Shown here: positions 23,518 through 32,675 of the stretch, piece by piece | Position numbering within the stretch: the stretch's first letter is position 1 | Layout: each line of letters starts with the position of its first letter | Source of the DNA: Cryphonectria parasitica EP155 | Taxonomy: Eukaryota > Ascomycota > Sordariomycetes > Diaporthales > Cryphonectriaceae | Direction: 5' to 3' | NCBI RefSeq assembly: GCF_011745365.1 | Contig: NW_024468914.1 | Span: forward strand, 1,944,001 to 2,008,000 | DNA: 64,000 nucleotides | Notes under the pieces: generated by a model | The model's input: the letters and a program-made list of their open reading frames with translations, nothing else | What the model was told of the DNA's origin: nothing | The model's database searches: none | Program-made: the position numbers and the translations under genes

Positions 23518-23651
23518 TGTGCGAGGCCAGGTGAGTCACTGGCCCCACTATCGCCAGCCTACCTCTATAGCCTCAGATAGCCAGCTGTTTTTCCTTTCTT
23601 TTCCTTCCTTTTCCTTCCCTAAGCGCAGTCCAATACAGTTCATTTCCCATA
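23518..23651 (+). repeat. 3' LTR of the copia element
   Basis: Same 134 bp as the 5' LTR; preceded by a G-rich tract (GCTGAGGGGGTG) that fits a polypurine tract and followed by the target duplication TCGCA. Confidence 0.92.
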
Positions 23652-23945
23652 TCGCACCTTGGGTAGTTCTTTGGCAAAGCTCTTCTCGATTCTTCGGCGC
23701 TTCCCGAGCTCATCGAGAATATCGTCGAGAATCTGGTCGATCTCATTATGGTGGTCTTCGGGGTTCATAGCCGGTCGTGATTGGCTTCCAAGTTTCCTGC
23801 AGGCTTGTATTGTTGATGCGGAGAGCATTAAGTAGGTGTTCAGGATAAGCCGCCATGTGTCATAGCTTCCAAGAAAAATTGGTGGAGAATATTGCTTACG
23901 TAATACATAGCAAGATGAGAATGACTCAGCAACAGGAAGAACCAA
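23652..23945 (-). pseudogene. 5' part of the gene split by the copia insertion
   Basis: The frame is open from about 23945; the first plausible ATG is at 23766-23768 (MNPEDHHNEIDQILDDILDE). It reads into ELPKVR at the insertion site and resumes in frame at 18270. The N-terminal part is acidic and helical (LDDILDELGKRRRIEKSF). Just upstream, at 23962-24106, a solo LTR of the same copia family sits in the likely promoter or 5' region, so this gene was hit twice by one family. Function unknown. Confidence 0.6.
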
Positions 23946-23961
23946 TCATAGGGAGAACCTC

Positions 23962-24106
23962 TATGGGAAATGAACTGTATTGGACTGCGCTTAGGGAAGG
24001 AAAAAAGGGAGGAAAAGAAAGGAAGGGAAGAAAAAAGCTGGCTAACTGGGGCTATAGCTAGGTTGGCTGGCGATAGTGGGGCCAGTGACCCACCTGGCCT
24101 CGCACA
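23962..24106 (-). repeat. Solo LTR of the copia family with TSD
   Basis: Reverse-oriented LTR (TATGGGAAATG.. to ..GCCTCGCACA on plus) flanked by the 5-bp duplication ACCTC at 23957-23961 and 24107-24111. It is slightly longer (145 bp) than the LTRs of the complete element because of purine-tract indels. It is the product of LTR-LTR recombination of an older insertion. Confidence 0.9.
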
Positions 24107-24111
24107 ACCTC

Positions 24112-24665
24112 AGATTACCTCCCTCGATTGACAGCCTCACTCGGAAGGCAGTCACTGGTAGTACTATGGGGGTGGGACGATACAGGTCCGCGCAACTGTG
24201 AAAGGAGTCGCATAAACCCTCTTGTGCTCCTGGTGGATTAAGTGAAAGTTATGCAAGGGATGTTGCAGTCCAAGAGTGCGAGGTCTTAGCTCTTATAAAG
24301 CAAAGGAGTCCATATCCGAAACAAAATACCTGGACGAGTTGGCAGAAAGGATGCGGAAAAATGACAGTCGGGCACGACATGATATGAAACCTGTAGCAAA
24401 GGCTGTAGCTAAAGGGGTGGTAGGCGTAGGCTTGTCAACAATGATCTGTTCAGAAGTCAGATATCGCCACAAGGAAGCAGCATGTGGCTATGTTGATAAG
24501 ATTAAGGAGGATGGGGTAGTTTTTATCAGAGTCAAGATCAGATTTCTGAAAGTCTTAGCTTCAAGTTCCGATCAGTTTATTATCTCACTAAAGCAAAGTC
24601 TATTGAAAAGCAAATAGGATACAGAGATTGACTTCTATCCTTTCAGCATTTACCAAACTTTCATC
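24112..24665 (+). other. Possible short ORF, not convincing
   Basis: A 113-codon frame at 24276-24617 begins with GTG and encodes a basic, partly helical peptide (AVAKGVVGVGLSTMI). No upstream ATG or splice site gives it a good start and no motif is recognised. Listed because it is the only open frame in this interval. Confidence 0.25.
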
Positions 24666-25334
24666 TTATACCATTTCAAAACATTTTTGCTTCAGATGTC
24701 GACACAACCCACGAATTCCACCATAGAGCACCTTTGCCTGTATATATTTGGTAACTGGTACTGAGCTCGCCGTATAATCCAAGGACCCTGTAGTGGCTTG
24801 CTTGTGGTCGTCGAAGGTGTAGGGGGATATGTTCGCGTCATGGTTGCCATCTACTTCATTGGAGTCACCGAACGAAGCATGGTAAAGAAATGAATCGCTG
24901 ATCCAATCTTCTCCATAATCACTAGGGCAGGCCAATGCTTCACACACCTCTGGATGTAACTCTACTGAGTCGTCATCGTCAGATGATATCAGTATTTGGA
25001 AGGAGTCTCTGTCATCGTTCCAAGAGGTAGTCTCTTGCTCAGCGAAGTGGGAGCTCATATCTGATGTGTATGCAGGGAAGAACGAGTCTTTGGCACCTGA
25101 TAAATGCTTTGTCAAGGATCAGCCGAAGTTGTGCTGAGGCCGGGAAGGTAGCTTACCTTTCATGCCAAGTTCATGAGTGAGGGTTTGGTTAAACAGCCAG
25201 GCCGTCCACAGCGCTCCATATGCCAGTAATGTTCTGTCATCCCCGGAAGAGCGACGCATCAGCTCTATGAGTTCAGAGTTCATGGTAGCAAGTTCTGCCG
25301 ACATGGCATAACTGGGGTCCTGAGAGCAAGCCAT
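24666..25334 (-). CDS. Hypothetical acidic protein, two exons, 202 aa
   Basis: Exon 1 is 25334-25157 (ATG; MACSQDPSYAMSAELATMNS) and exon 2 is 25096-24666 (TAG or TAA end). The 60-nt intron starts GTAAGC, has GGCTGAT and ends TATCAG, and the splice keeps the frame (HELGMK to GAKDSFF). The first ~60 residues look helical (LLAYGALWTAWLFNQTLTHE); the middle is strongly acidic (SSDDDDSVELHPEVCEALAC). No known domain or signal peptide. Clean splicing and the absence of stops suggest a functional gene. Confidence 0.6.
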
Positions 25335-25694
25335 TGCTACGGAACGAGAGGAGACAAGTAAAATTGATAGAGACAGGGAAGTCTTGGGTAGAGCACTACA
25401 GACTATACAAAGGCACTTATATGCCTCAGCGGACAGAGCATTTTTACCTACTCTACTCTTCTCCCTGGCATGCGTGGCGGAGCCTTGGTCAGAATCCTGT
25501 CTCACGCAGAAAGAGACCACAGGATGATGGAGACCTCGCCCACCCAGAACAGCCATGATCTCCGGAGATGTGATCCGTTGTTGCAATCAAATCCTCAGTC
25601 GCAGCCAGAGCAGGGTATCTAGACTTGCGTGGATACATTTCATTTGTTCAGGCTACTGCAGGTGGCATGACAAATTCAAACCTGGTGTAATGAT

Positions 25695-26150
25695 GCACTG
25701 CAGTATCCGAAGATCCTAAAGTACACAAGGGTTTATGCTAACAAGAGCGGTGTCAAAGTAGTAACCAACTGAATACGGAAATATAAACAAACAATCCGTG
25801 CAAGTGCTTTCATTCGCCTTTGGAGCTATTCAAGTGTGTAACAAATGAATACTTAGATTGACGACTAAAGAGCTATGTCTAGTAGTCTATCTAATGGTAA
25901 TGAACGTATTCTTATATATCCTGCTCTTCAGTCCTGTTGACTATATTAGCTCTGATGGATCGTTGGCGAGCTCAGCGATCCGTGGTGTGAGGCTTGCTTG
26001 GATCGGTAGCGATCTCACCGATCCTCCCTCCTTTATAACCCTAACCCTTGCTTATGTAATCCTGGCTGACTGTCCGACGTTGGGTCGTGACACCTGGTTC
26101 CTTGTTGGCGGGGCCTGTTTCGTGACCTGCATGTTGGATGGGTCATAACA
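25695..26150. repeat. LTR-like dispersed repeat, copy B
   Basis: Related to copy A at 4324-4671 (same start, same internal TTTATGCTAACAAGAGCGGTG-like segment, same terminal GTGACCTGCATGTTGGAT-GGGTCATAACA). It is longer because of a middle section (about 25860-26090) that copy A lacks or has lost; this section includes GGGTCGTGACA at 26082, a partner for the terminal GGGTCATAACA. No coding motifs; the 96-codon ORF at 25858-26148 is inside the repeat and is not called as a gene. Confidence 0.5.
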
Positions 26151-27241
26151 CCTGGCTACGGCAACTATTCGGAGCAGCTAAAGGCGGAAGGTGGCTCAAA
26201 ATCTTGGCTAGAGCGGGTCACGGTGATGCATTGGTGTCAGCTGAAGGTGGAGCTGACATGGCCAACTCACAAAAGTGGTCTGACCATGGGAACGCGCGGA
26301 AGGTGGCATGACCATGCCACCTTTTTCCCCCCAATGAGACATAGATTACCAATCAAACCTAAGTCCCCCAGCCTTTTCCTAGCCGATCTTCTTGGATATT
26401 AAAGGCAATGTACCTAGGAGCAGATTTCTATCTTTTTTATGTAGTTTGGATCAAGTATGGCTGAGAAATGGCTGTTTGAGTGATAGGTAGTACATGTGGC
26501 TGTTCCCGAGGACTTAGGAGTGTCTAGATAGTTTTGCTGACCCACTGTAGGTCGGTACTATCAGATTGACTGCAAATTTGGGTGGGAGCGGGATTAGTGT
26601 CTAGGCAAATAAGTGCTGGGCTTTCTTTGCGCTGAGACTTGTCTGAATGTGAGGAGCTGGTCTGAGCACTAGATAAAAACTCCCGAGGTTATCTCGCAAC
26701 CAGCTACCGCATTATTTCGTACAAGGGCAGTTGGTTCTGCACATGAATTGACGTGAGTAGGTTACTCACTTTACGACACATTCTCTGTCTCTTTCGCCCT
26801 CTCGATGCCGACGCCGAAATACTGCATTGCACACTTCCGCAGTACGCACACAGAACTGCTGGTCGGCGCGCCCCCATCACCAAGCTACAGGCCTTCCCCT
26901 GGGTGTTGGGGCAGGTTGTCTCCTCCGAGCACGTCTCGTAGGGAACTCCCGTACAGTCAAGCTACCATATATTTCTGTTGGGCATGTGCTGTTGCTTCTA
27001 GAACGGCGGGGACTCTTTTTTTATAATCCTTCTGTGCCTCGTTTCATACCAATTGTCTCGTTCCTTGTGACGAGGAACATTGAGTCAAGGCTGCTCCGGG
27101 CGTCAGCTTGCGCAGTGCGTCTCGAAAAGCCTGGGCGGGTGGGAAACCTGCTTGAACACCACGCAGGGGAATTTTGTTCCGCCGGTTCTGTCCTTGTGAT
27201 TGTACAGACGCTGACAGATTCCCAGCAGCATTCCGACAAGC
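26151..27241. other. Intergenic; one perfect hairpin
   Basis: No gene is supported; the overlapping ORFs at 26753-27026 lack motifs. At 26300-26323 there is a perfect 11-bp hairpin (AAGGTGGCATG, loop AC, CATGCCACCTT) running into TTTTT. The region just upstream repeats GGTGG and GACCATG several times. Confidence 0.5.
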
Positions 27242-28327
27242 ATGGCCGCAACCTCGTCAACATCGGTAAACCTTCTCATCCGCGAAGCTGTTACGATCGA
27301 CGGCGCGGTCGATGTTGACCTCCCGATTAATCCATTCCCGGCGAACTGCACCTTTGCATTCGATACTTTGAAAAACACTGCCTTCTTCAAGCTACGAGTG
27401 TCTCTCCCTGTCCCGGGCAACAAGAACGGTTCTGTCTACCTACACATTCCCCCCGAGCATATCAGCTCCATTAGCCACTCAACACACACAGCAACAGGGT
27501 CGTCACTGCCCCGATGGCGCTTGCAGTTCTTACTGCATCGCCCAGTTCTGTTGATAGGTCCTCGCGGCTGGGTGCTTCCGACTTCAGAAAAGAAACGATT
27601 ATGCTCATCGCTCCGCGCGATGGCGACGCAGACCAGACTAGCCGTTTATCTGCCCACGCATGCTATCTCCCAGGGTGAAGCCGACATACTTTGTGGGGCA
27701 TCTGTCTGCGCCTCGTGAACCTCGTGTCCAAAGCTCGCCAAGCTTAACAGCCTGTACGCCGGGCAGGGAGGACAGGTCATCAGTGTCCCACGGATGCCTG
27801 AGCAAAGTCCCCCCCCTTACAACGGCGAGGCCAAACGTCGAGATGATGATGGCTCTGACAGACCACCACCAAAGCGTCAGCGGGTTGACCCAGGACGAAT
27901 ACCCTGCGAGGATGCTGGTGACGACGCTGGCGATGCTGTGCGCAAGCTTTGCCACGAACTTATGGCACAGCACCAGTTGGCATTGCGCTCTGAATTCCTG
28001 GCGGGGCAGACAGCTCTGCGGACCGAGATATTAGGGGAGTTGAAACAGATGGAAGAAAGGGTTCTTCATGCTACCCGGCATTTCGTGAGCGAACAAATCA
28101 ACGGATTGAAGACCGAGGTTGCAGATGATATCCAGGGAGATGTCGCTGTTGAGGTCACCGTTTCTGTCTTGGACCAAGTGCGAGATGAATACGAGCTGTA
28201 TATTGATGATCGTGTTGATGGAATCAAACTAGAGATGGAAGCTTCTGTGAAAGATGAGATGGAGAGTGCACAAGACGATATCATAAACCGTTTTCAAGAA
28301 GGAACATGGCAATTTCGCTCATCCTAA
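27242..28327 (+). pseudogene. Uncharacterised fungal gene with a single premature TGA
   Basis: ATG at 27242 opens a frame that continues for 361 codons to TAA at 28325-28327, broken only by TGA at 27716-27718. The N-terminus (STSVNLLIREAVTIDGAVDV, FAFDTLKNTAFFKLRVSLP) is a pattern I recall from a widespread but uncharacterised ascomycete family. After the stop the frame continues KLNSLYAGQGGQVISVP, a basic nuclear-signal-like PPPKRQRV, and a long helical C-terminus (GELKQMEERVLHATRHF, DEMESAQDDIINRFQEG). The stop is compatible with CGA to TGA. Either a recent pseudogene, a polymorphic null allele or a read-through gene. Confidence 0.65.
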
Positions 28328-29847
28328 TGAACAAGACAGCACTGAACGCTACTGCTTCCTCAAATTATACACCACAGTCTGGAACATTCGGAATATGACA
28401 TCTCTGCGGTTGACTATTGTCTGCTTTAGATCGGACTTTAAAGAGGGAAAATCGTCTGGATGAAGCCCTATAACCAGATGTTTCAGCTGAGAAGTTCATG
28501 AGGGACTCTGTGCTGGCTCACAGTCTGTCGCTGCCAGATTCTGGAGGTTTAGCCTCGCATTTTTCGACAAATGCTCGCCAACCTTAGCTTCGCGAAGAGA
28601 GTCGATAAGCTAGTATTATCAGCCTTGGAAGCACCAGCAAACCACATTCTATCGTTTACCTTGTCTTCTTGAAGAATATCATTGATAATTAAGTCCTCAA
28701 GCTTTTCTCGCAATATCACGCTTAGGCCGCATCCCATTGTGGTGGAGGTTGAACGGCAAGGCTTTCTGCCCTTTGCTATTGCTGGATGAAGATCTCTGCC
28801 ACGGCTGTAGTCCGACACTTCATTGGTTGTAAGATAGAGTTTTCTGATGGTCAAGAGTAATTGTGATTCGGGTGCGATGGGAGGAGGGGAAGACTCGCTG
28901 GCTTTCGCGTGTCAAACGACACGTACGTGCCTTGACGACCACCTCGGCCCCCCTTAACAATTTCTTTCTTAACGTTTAACTGCTTCAAAGCTAAAGAGAG
29001 TGAGTTGTGCCGTAAATAGATATTCACGATGTATATCATATTGACTAGTCCCTTAGGGGCCATATATATAATTATTTTGTTCTCGTACTCTAGCTTCCAG
29101 AACTGTATTCTGGGCGTAGCTGAAGGGCTTTCGAGCTAAAGAGCTTTTGAGCGCAGGTCTTACTTCGTGATAAGCATATGCCGAATCCTTTCGAGTCGAC
29201 GGTAACGGAGCGGCTAACAGCTTCTTAGATAAGCTTTTTGCTATTAGATTTACTGAGTATGATGTATGATGAATACTTATTTCTAATTTAACTAACTTAG
29301 GCGATTACTGGGATCTTAAGGATAAGTGCTTCAAGGGGAAGACTATGGAGGATCATAGACTCATCGTGCCTTAGGAAGAATTGCTGGAGATGGTGGATAA
29401 TCCGTGGGCTAGGCAATATGAAGGGTAGTATCACTGCTTAGGCAAGGACTAGTTTGCTTACTGCGTTATTCAGCTGATGAAACAATGATTCTGATATATC
29501 GATTGCCTTTGACAAGTTTTGCATGCCCCTGGCCTCCAACTTCATTGTTCTGGTCGACTGCAGAGTAACTCCCCGAGTCTACCTACCCGGGATGGTTCAG
29601 CTGTAGCAGTGAGGACGATCACTCAGCGAAAAAGAACAAAGACACATCAAGTGGAGCTTACGACTTTCACGGCGGGGACTGGTCATACTCGCACCAGGCG
29701 CCCAAAACAGGAAGCAGTCCTCGGGAGCCGGACAACGTGTTCATACGTGAGACCTCCGCTTGCATGAGCATCTGCTCCCGAGATAGTGGTCCTATAGGAA
29801 GCCATAGCGGCATCTGGCCCTGTTACTAGGCATCGGAAAACGTTAAT
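28328..29847. other. No confident gene; degenerate coding scraps
   Basis: A minus-strand ORF at 28549-28854 (101 codons, LREKLEDLIINDILQEDKV, LSTLFAKLRLASICRK) looks protein-like but has no recognised family and may be a gene fragment. Around 29280-29500 on plus there are stop-interrupted coding scraps (GDYWDLKDKCFKGK, LEMVDNPWARQYEG). The ORF at 29519-29767 is not convincing. Confidence 0.35.
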
Positions 29848-30190
29848 ACCTAGTCACCCTTTAGCATACTATAACCAGTAACCAGGTTATTGAGTCACAA
29901 TGACCCCTTCGTGACTAGTCAGTCTTTCCTTGCTATGACTAGTTAGAAGCTTAATCCAATAACCCGTTTACTGGTTATAGCAGTGACCAGTGACCGGGTT
30001 ATTGGATAGCTATAATTACTAGTCATCATTTTTTTGCCGTGATCAGTAACCGGATTATTGGGTGGCTACAATGACTAGTCACCCTTTTTCCGTGGCCAGT
30101 CAGTCTTTACCTGCCATAACCAGTAACCGGGTTATTGGATTAGGCTCTGGTACAATGACTAGTCATATTGAACTTGCTGTAACTAGTAAC
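29848..30190. repeat. Cluster of interleaved direct and inverted repeats
   Basis: TGACTAGTCA-type palindromes (about 29930, 30016, 30070, 30154) alternate with ACCAGTAACCGGGTTATTGG-type units at a period near 85-95 bp. One pair is inverted: CCAATAACCCGTTTACTGG near 29955 faces GACCGGGTTATTGG near 29992, so the array can fold into hairpins. It is non-coding. Confidence 0.75.
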
Positions 30191-30351
30191 CGGAACAACT
30201 GTGACAGGAGCCTAAGTAATTCAAGTGATCCAAGTAATCCAGGATTAAAGACGGTAAACAGGCAACAGGATATAAGAACACACTCATTACTACATAAATA
30301 GTACGAAGTTTGTTAGCTGGCTGCAATCCCACCCCAGGATCGCGGGTTCAA

Positions 30352-31322
30352 TTAATTGTACGACATGATCTTTACTTCGACATTTGCCAAACGTGCCTGT
30401 TCCTGTATAGAAGCCCAAGATTCGCTGATTAGGCTGACGTTGTGAAAATGTAGCACGGAAAGAGGCCTATGAAGCTGTATGAAGTGAACGAGGGACCTTC
30501 CTGGGATACGCCAGCCGCTAAGCTTGAAAGTTCGCAGCCGGGGACAAACCAGCAGATGCAGCTGAAGAATAGCGCCATGGGCCGTACCCAGAGATAGCTC
30601 ATTTAGTGCGTGGAAACAGTAAAGGAAACTTTGTAGACTCTCCCAGTCGTTGATTCCTAGCGAATGTACTGTAAGCCTGTGGACAGAGGGGCATGGGGAA
30701 CTCCATCGAAATTTGTCGGGTTGAAAGTCGCCATGAATGCAAAGGTCTGTAAAGCTACCTGAAGCTCGTATTGCCATTTCCACTGTCGCGCCAATAGGAT
30801 CCTGAACCTTCGGCTCCAGCCAGATCGTCCGTCTGATATGTTCGTACCATATTTGCCTTGGGCCACGCCGCTTCCGCAGGGGGGCTATGGTGAGAAGTGC
30901 TAGATTAGGTATTGCACGAATTACTGTGATAAGTATTGTTGGATCACGAGCAGCTTCATAAAGGATGAACTGCTGATAGCGGCGAAATGCTTCATCAGCC
31001 ACATGATCAGAAGGAAGCTTGAAAAATCTGTCCTTTCCGCCGAGGAGTAGCGGGTGGAGCTTCCATGCGCGACGGGAACAGATTGGCCATGTTGCATGAT
31101 AGATTGTTATATGACGGGTGTGTTCAACCAGCCGTCTGTTTTGGGCCCGAACGATTCGAAAGCAGTTAAGCACCAGCCGACGTTGATGATCGCAAGATGC
31201 TGACTAATGATTGAGGCCGACACCTCAGCCAAACCTCGTGCGGTGAGCCGGAAGTTCCGAAGCGAATCCAGCGGCAGCATGCCTGCTATAGACGCGAGGA
31301 TTTCAGGAGACAAGCGATCCAT
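30352..31322 (-). pseudogene. F-box protein gene with one frameshift
   Basis: ATG at 31320-31322 begins MDRLSPEILASIAGMLPLDS, a canonical F-box start (LxPEIL..I..LPLxxLRNFRLTARGL). The frame then breaks near 31150-31190: the following region continues one frame over (RLVEHTRHITIYHATW onward) to a stop at 30352-30354 and contains leucine-rich-like segments (FTDLCIHGDF, LNELSLGTAHG, LRTFKLSGWRIPG). F-box proteins of this build recruit substrates to SCF ubiquitin ligases. No splice pair explains the change of frame, so a single-base indel is likely. About 320 aa if undamaged, normal for the family. Confidence 0.65.
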
Positions 31323-31530
31323 TTAAGAGATGGCCAAGCCTAGGTGGAACAAAGCACTCGCTATGGGTAGGAAACGTGCTAAATAATGCTCAAGCCGCCC
31401 CAAACCGGGAATCCAAAACTTGACCCGGAGCCGGAAGCCCGGATCGGAATTTTAAGCCGCGTTAATGGAGGAAGATTTTAGTTGACCGGGATTCGGGAGC
31501 CAGGCATCAGGTCGACGGAGCTCTAGGGGT

Positions 31531-32082
31531 TTGTCCATCCAGGAATACACCAGGCGTCTCGGCTGTCTGTACAGATACTTTCTGGGGAAAATATGGCTGC
31601 GAGACACGAAAATTCGGACTGAAGACAGATCCGGCGAAGCCGGATATGGGACCCGTCTCACCGGCTGCAGCGCCGAAAGTCGATTATCACCCAAGGAAGC
31701 GAAGAGGCTGAGGCTGAAGAGCATCAAGAGACGCGCTACCCTACTCCGGAAGATGAATGAGCTGCACGAAATTTGTGGCTTTGAAATTTATACTATTTTT
31801 CGAAAGGACTTTCGCACTTTCGTCTATAGTAGCAATACTAATGAGTCGTGGCCACCGCCGCACAAAGCACTTGTACGTATTAAAGGTACAGTTTCTTATA
31901 TTGAAGATTTATATACTAACGTAATCCAGCTGGAGAGCTACCCCCCACCGATTTTGTACGGACCGGCAAGCTTCCCGGGCTCGGGTGGACACAAAGGGTT
32001 ACAGAAACTAGCAGAGGAGAAAGGGCCTGAAGAAAAATCGAAGGAAGAATCAGAGGAATGTGAACGGCCGCAAACTCCTTAA
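31531..32082 (+). CDS. MADS-box-like small protein, start missing
   Basis: A 183-codon frame ending at TAA 32080-32082. The segment KRLRLKSIKRRATLLRKMNE followed by LHEICGFEIYTIF has the spacing of a MADS (SRF-type) DNA-binding helix, and SWPP after it matches what I recall from short fungal MADS-like proteins. The C-terminus is charged and low complexity. There is no in-frame ATG before the domain (the frame opens at TTG 31531), so a 5' exon is missing or the gene is broken. If functional it would be a nuclear DNA-binding protein. The upstream 31380-31500 region holds no clear exon. Confidence 0.45.
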   Translation: MSIQEYTRRLGCLYRYFLGKIWLRDTKIRTEDRSGEAGYGTRLTGCSAESRLSPKEAKRLRLKSIKRRATLLRKMNELHEICGFEIYTIFRKDFRTFVYSSNTNESWPPPHKALVRIKGTVSYIEDLYTNVIQLESYPPPILYGPASFPGSGGHKGLQKLAEEKGPEEKSKEESEECERPQTP

Positions 32083-32675
32083 GATCGCGCGCCCCTTCTT
32101 AGGCAGTATTGCAGTCTATGTGAGGTAAACCTCATACGTTATACCTAAGCTGCAACGCTAGGTAATGGTTACATACTCCTTAGCAAATATTAGATAAAGT
32201 TTGAATTCGAAAGGAGAATTTAGAGGGAGATAAAAGTGATATATAGTGCCTGAGCTAGAGTATCTCAGAGCATTCTTTTTAAGCGTAAACTTGTGTTCTG
32301 CCAATTTCACGAAATTTATATGTGCGGACGAAGCACGGACTAGATCGGATGTATTTTGTAGACGGAATGGAACCACTAAGCGATTTGATAAGAATACTAG
32401 ATACACACATAGATCTCTATACTACGAGCAAGGCAGTCTGATACATGAACGATAGGAAGAAAAAGAAAAAGAAAATATCTTTCAAATGCACGCATTAAAT
32501 CTCTCCTAGACATAGAAATGTAGAAAGCGTCGACACACATGAAGCAAGCAGCACCATATCAACATTTCCATAGAAAAAACGGTGCTCCAAATTTTCTAGC
32601 CAGGCCATATTTATCTCATGCACACCGTCGACAAGAACCGGTACCGCGAATCGTGGTCAGAAGGCCCTATAGCGC
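32083..32675. other. Intergenic, no supported gene
   Basis: AT-rich DNA between the MADS-like ORF and the end of the second recombinase. Overlapping ORFs at 32158-32455 on both strands carry no motif. Confidence 0.5.

Larger units (their letters stand above)
18271..23651 (+). mobile_element. Full-length Ty1/copia LTR retrotransposon, RIP-killed
   Basis: The element is 5381 bp with 5' LTR 18271-18404 and 3' LTR 23518-23651 (134 bp each, identical by my reading), flanked by TCGCA at 18266-18270 and 23652-23656. A GGTTATAACC primer-binding-like site follows the 5' LTR at once, and a purine-rich GAGGGGGTG precedes the 3' LTR. Between them, in copia order on plus: gag-like helices (about 19134-19420), the GAG-pre-integrase motif NLISVGKL (about 19950) with LHDCFMHAG, an integrase relic, reverse transcriptase (YINNMLIASLI, RFNLKHLGDPKKFLSFNI, about 22425-22560), and RNase H (HRSTAEYIIFVAG, LSTTEAEFV, then AADSLTKPL, 22900-23330). 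Many stops are TAG/TAA/TGA in CAG/CAA/TGG contexts, so it is not autonomous. Confidence 0.92.

Noticed and set aside
26034..26052. CCCTAACCCT suggests telomere-type repeats
   Set aside because: Only two units inside an LTR-like repeat; no array.
26300..26323. Hairpin followed by T-run resembling a rho-independent terminator
   Set aside because: The genome is eukaryotic by its introns; such a terminator has no known role here.
30335..30355. GGATCGCGGGTTCAATTAATT resembles a tRNA T-arm / B box
   Set aside because: No acceptor stem, D-arm or anticodon arm fits upstream, and the B-box consensus is incomplete.
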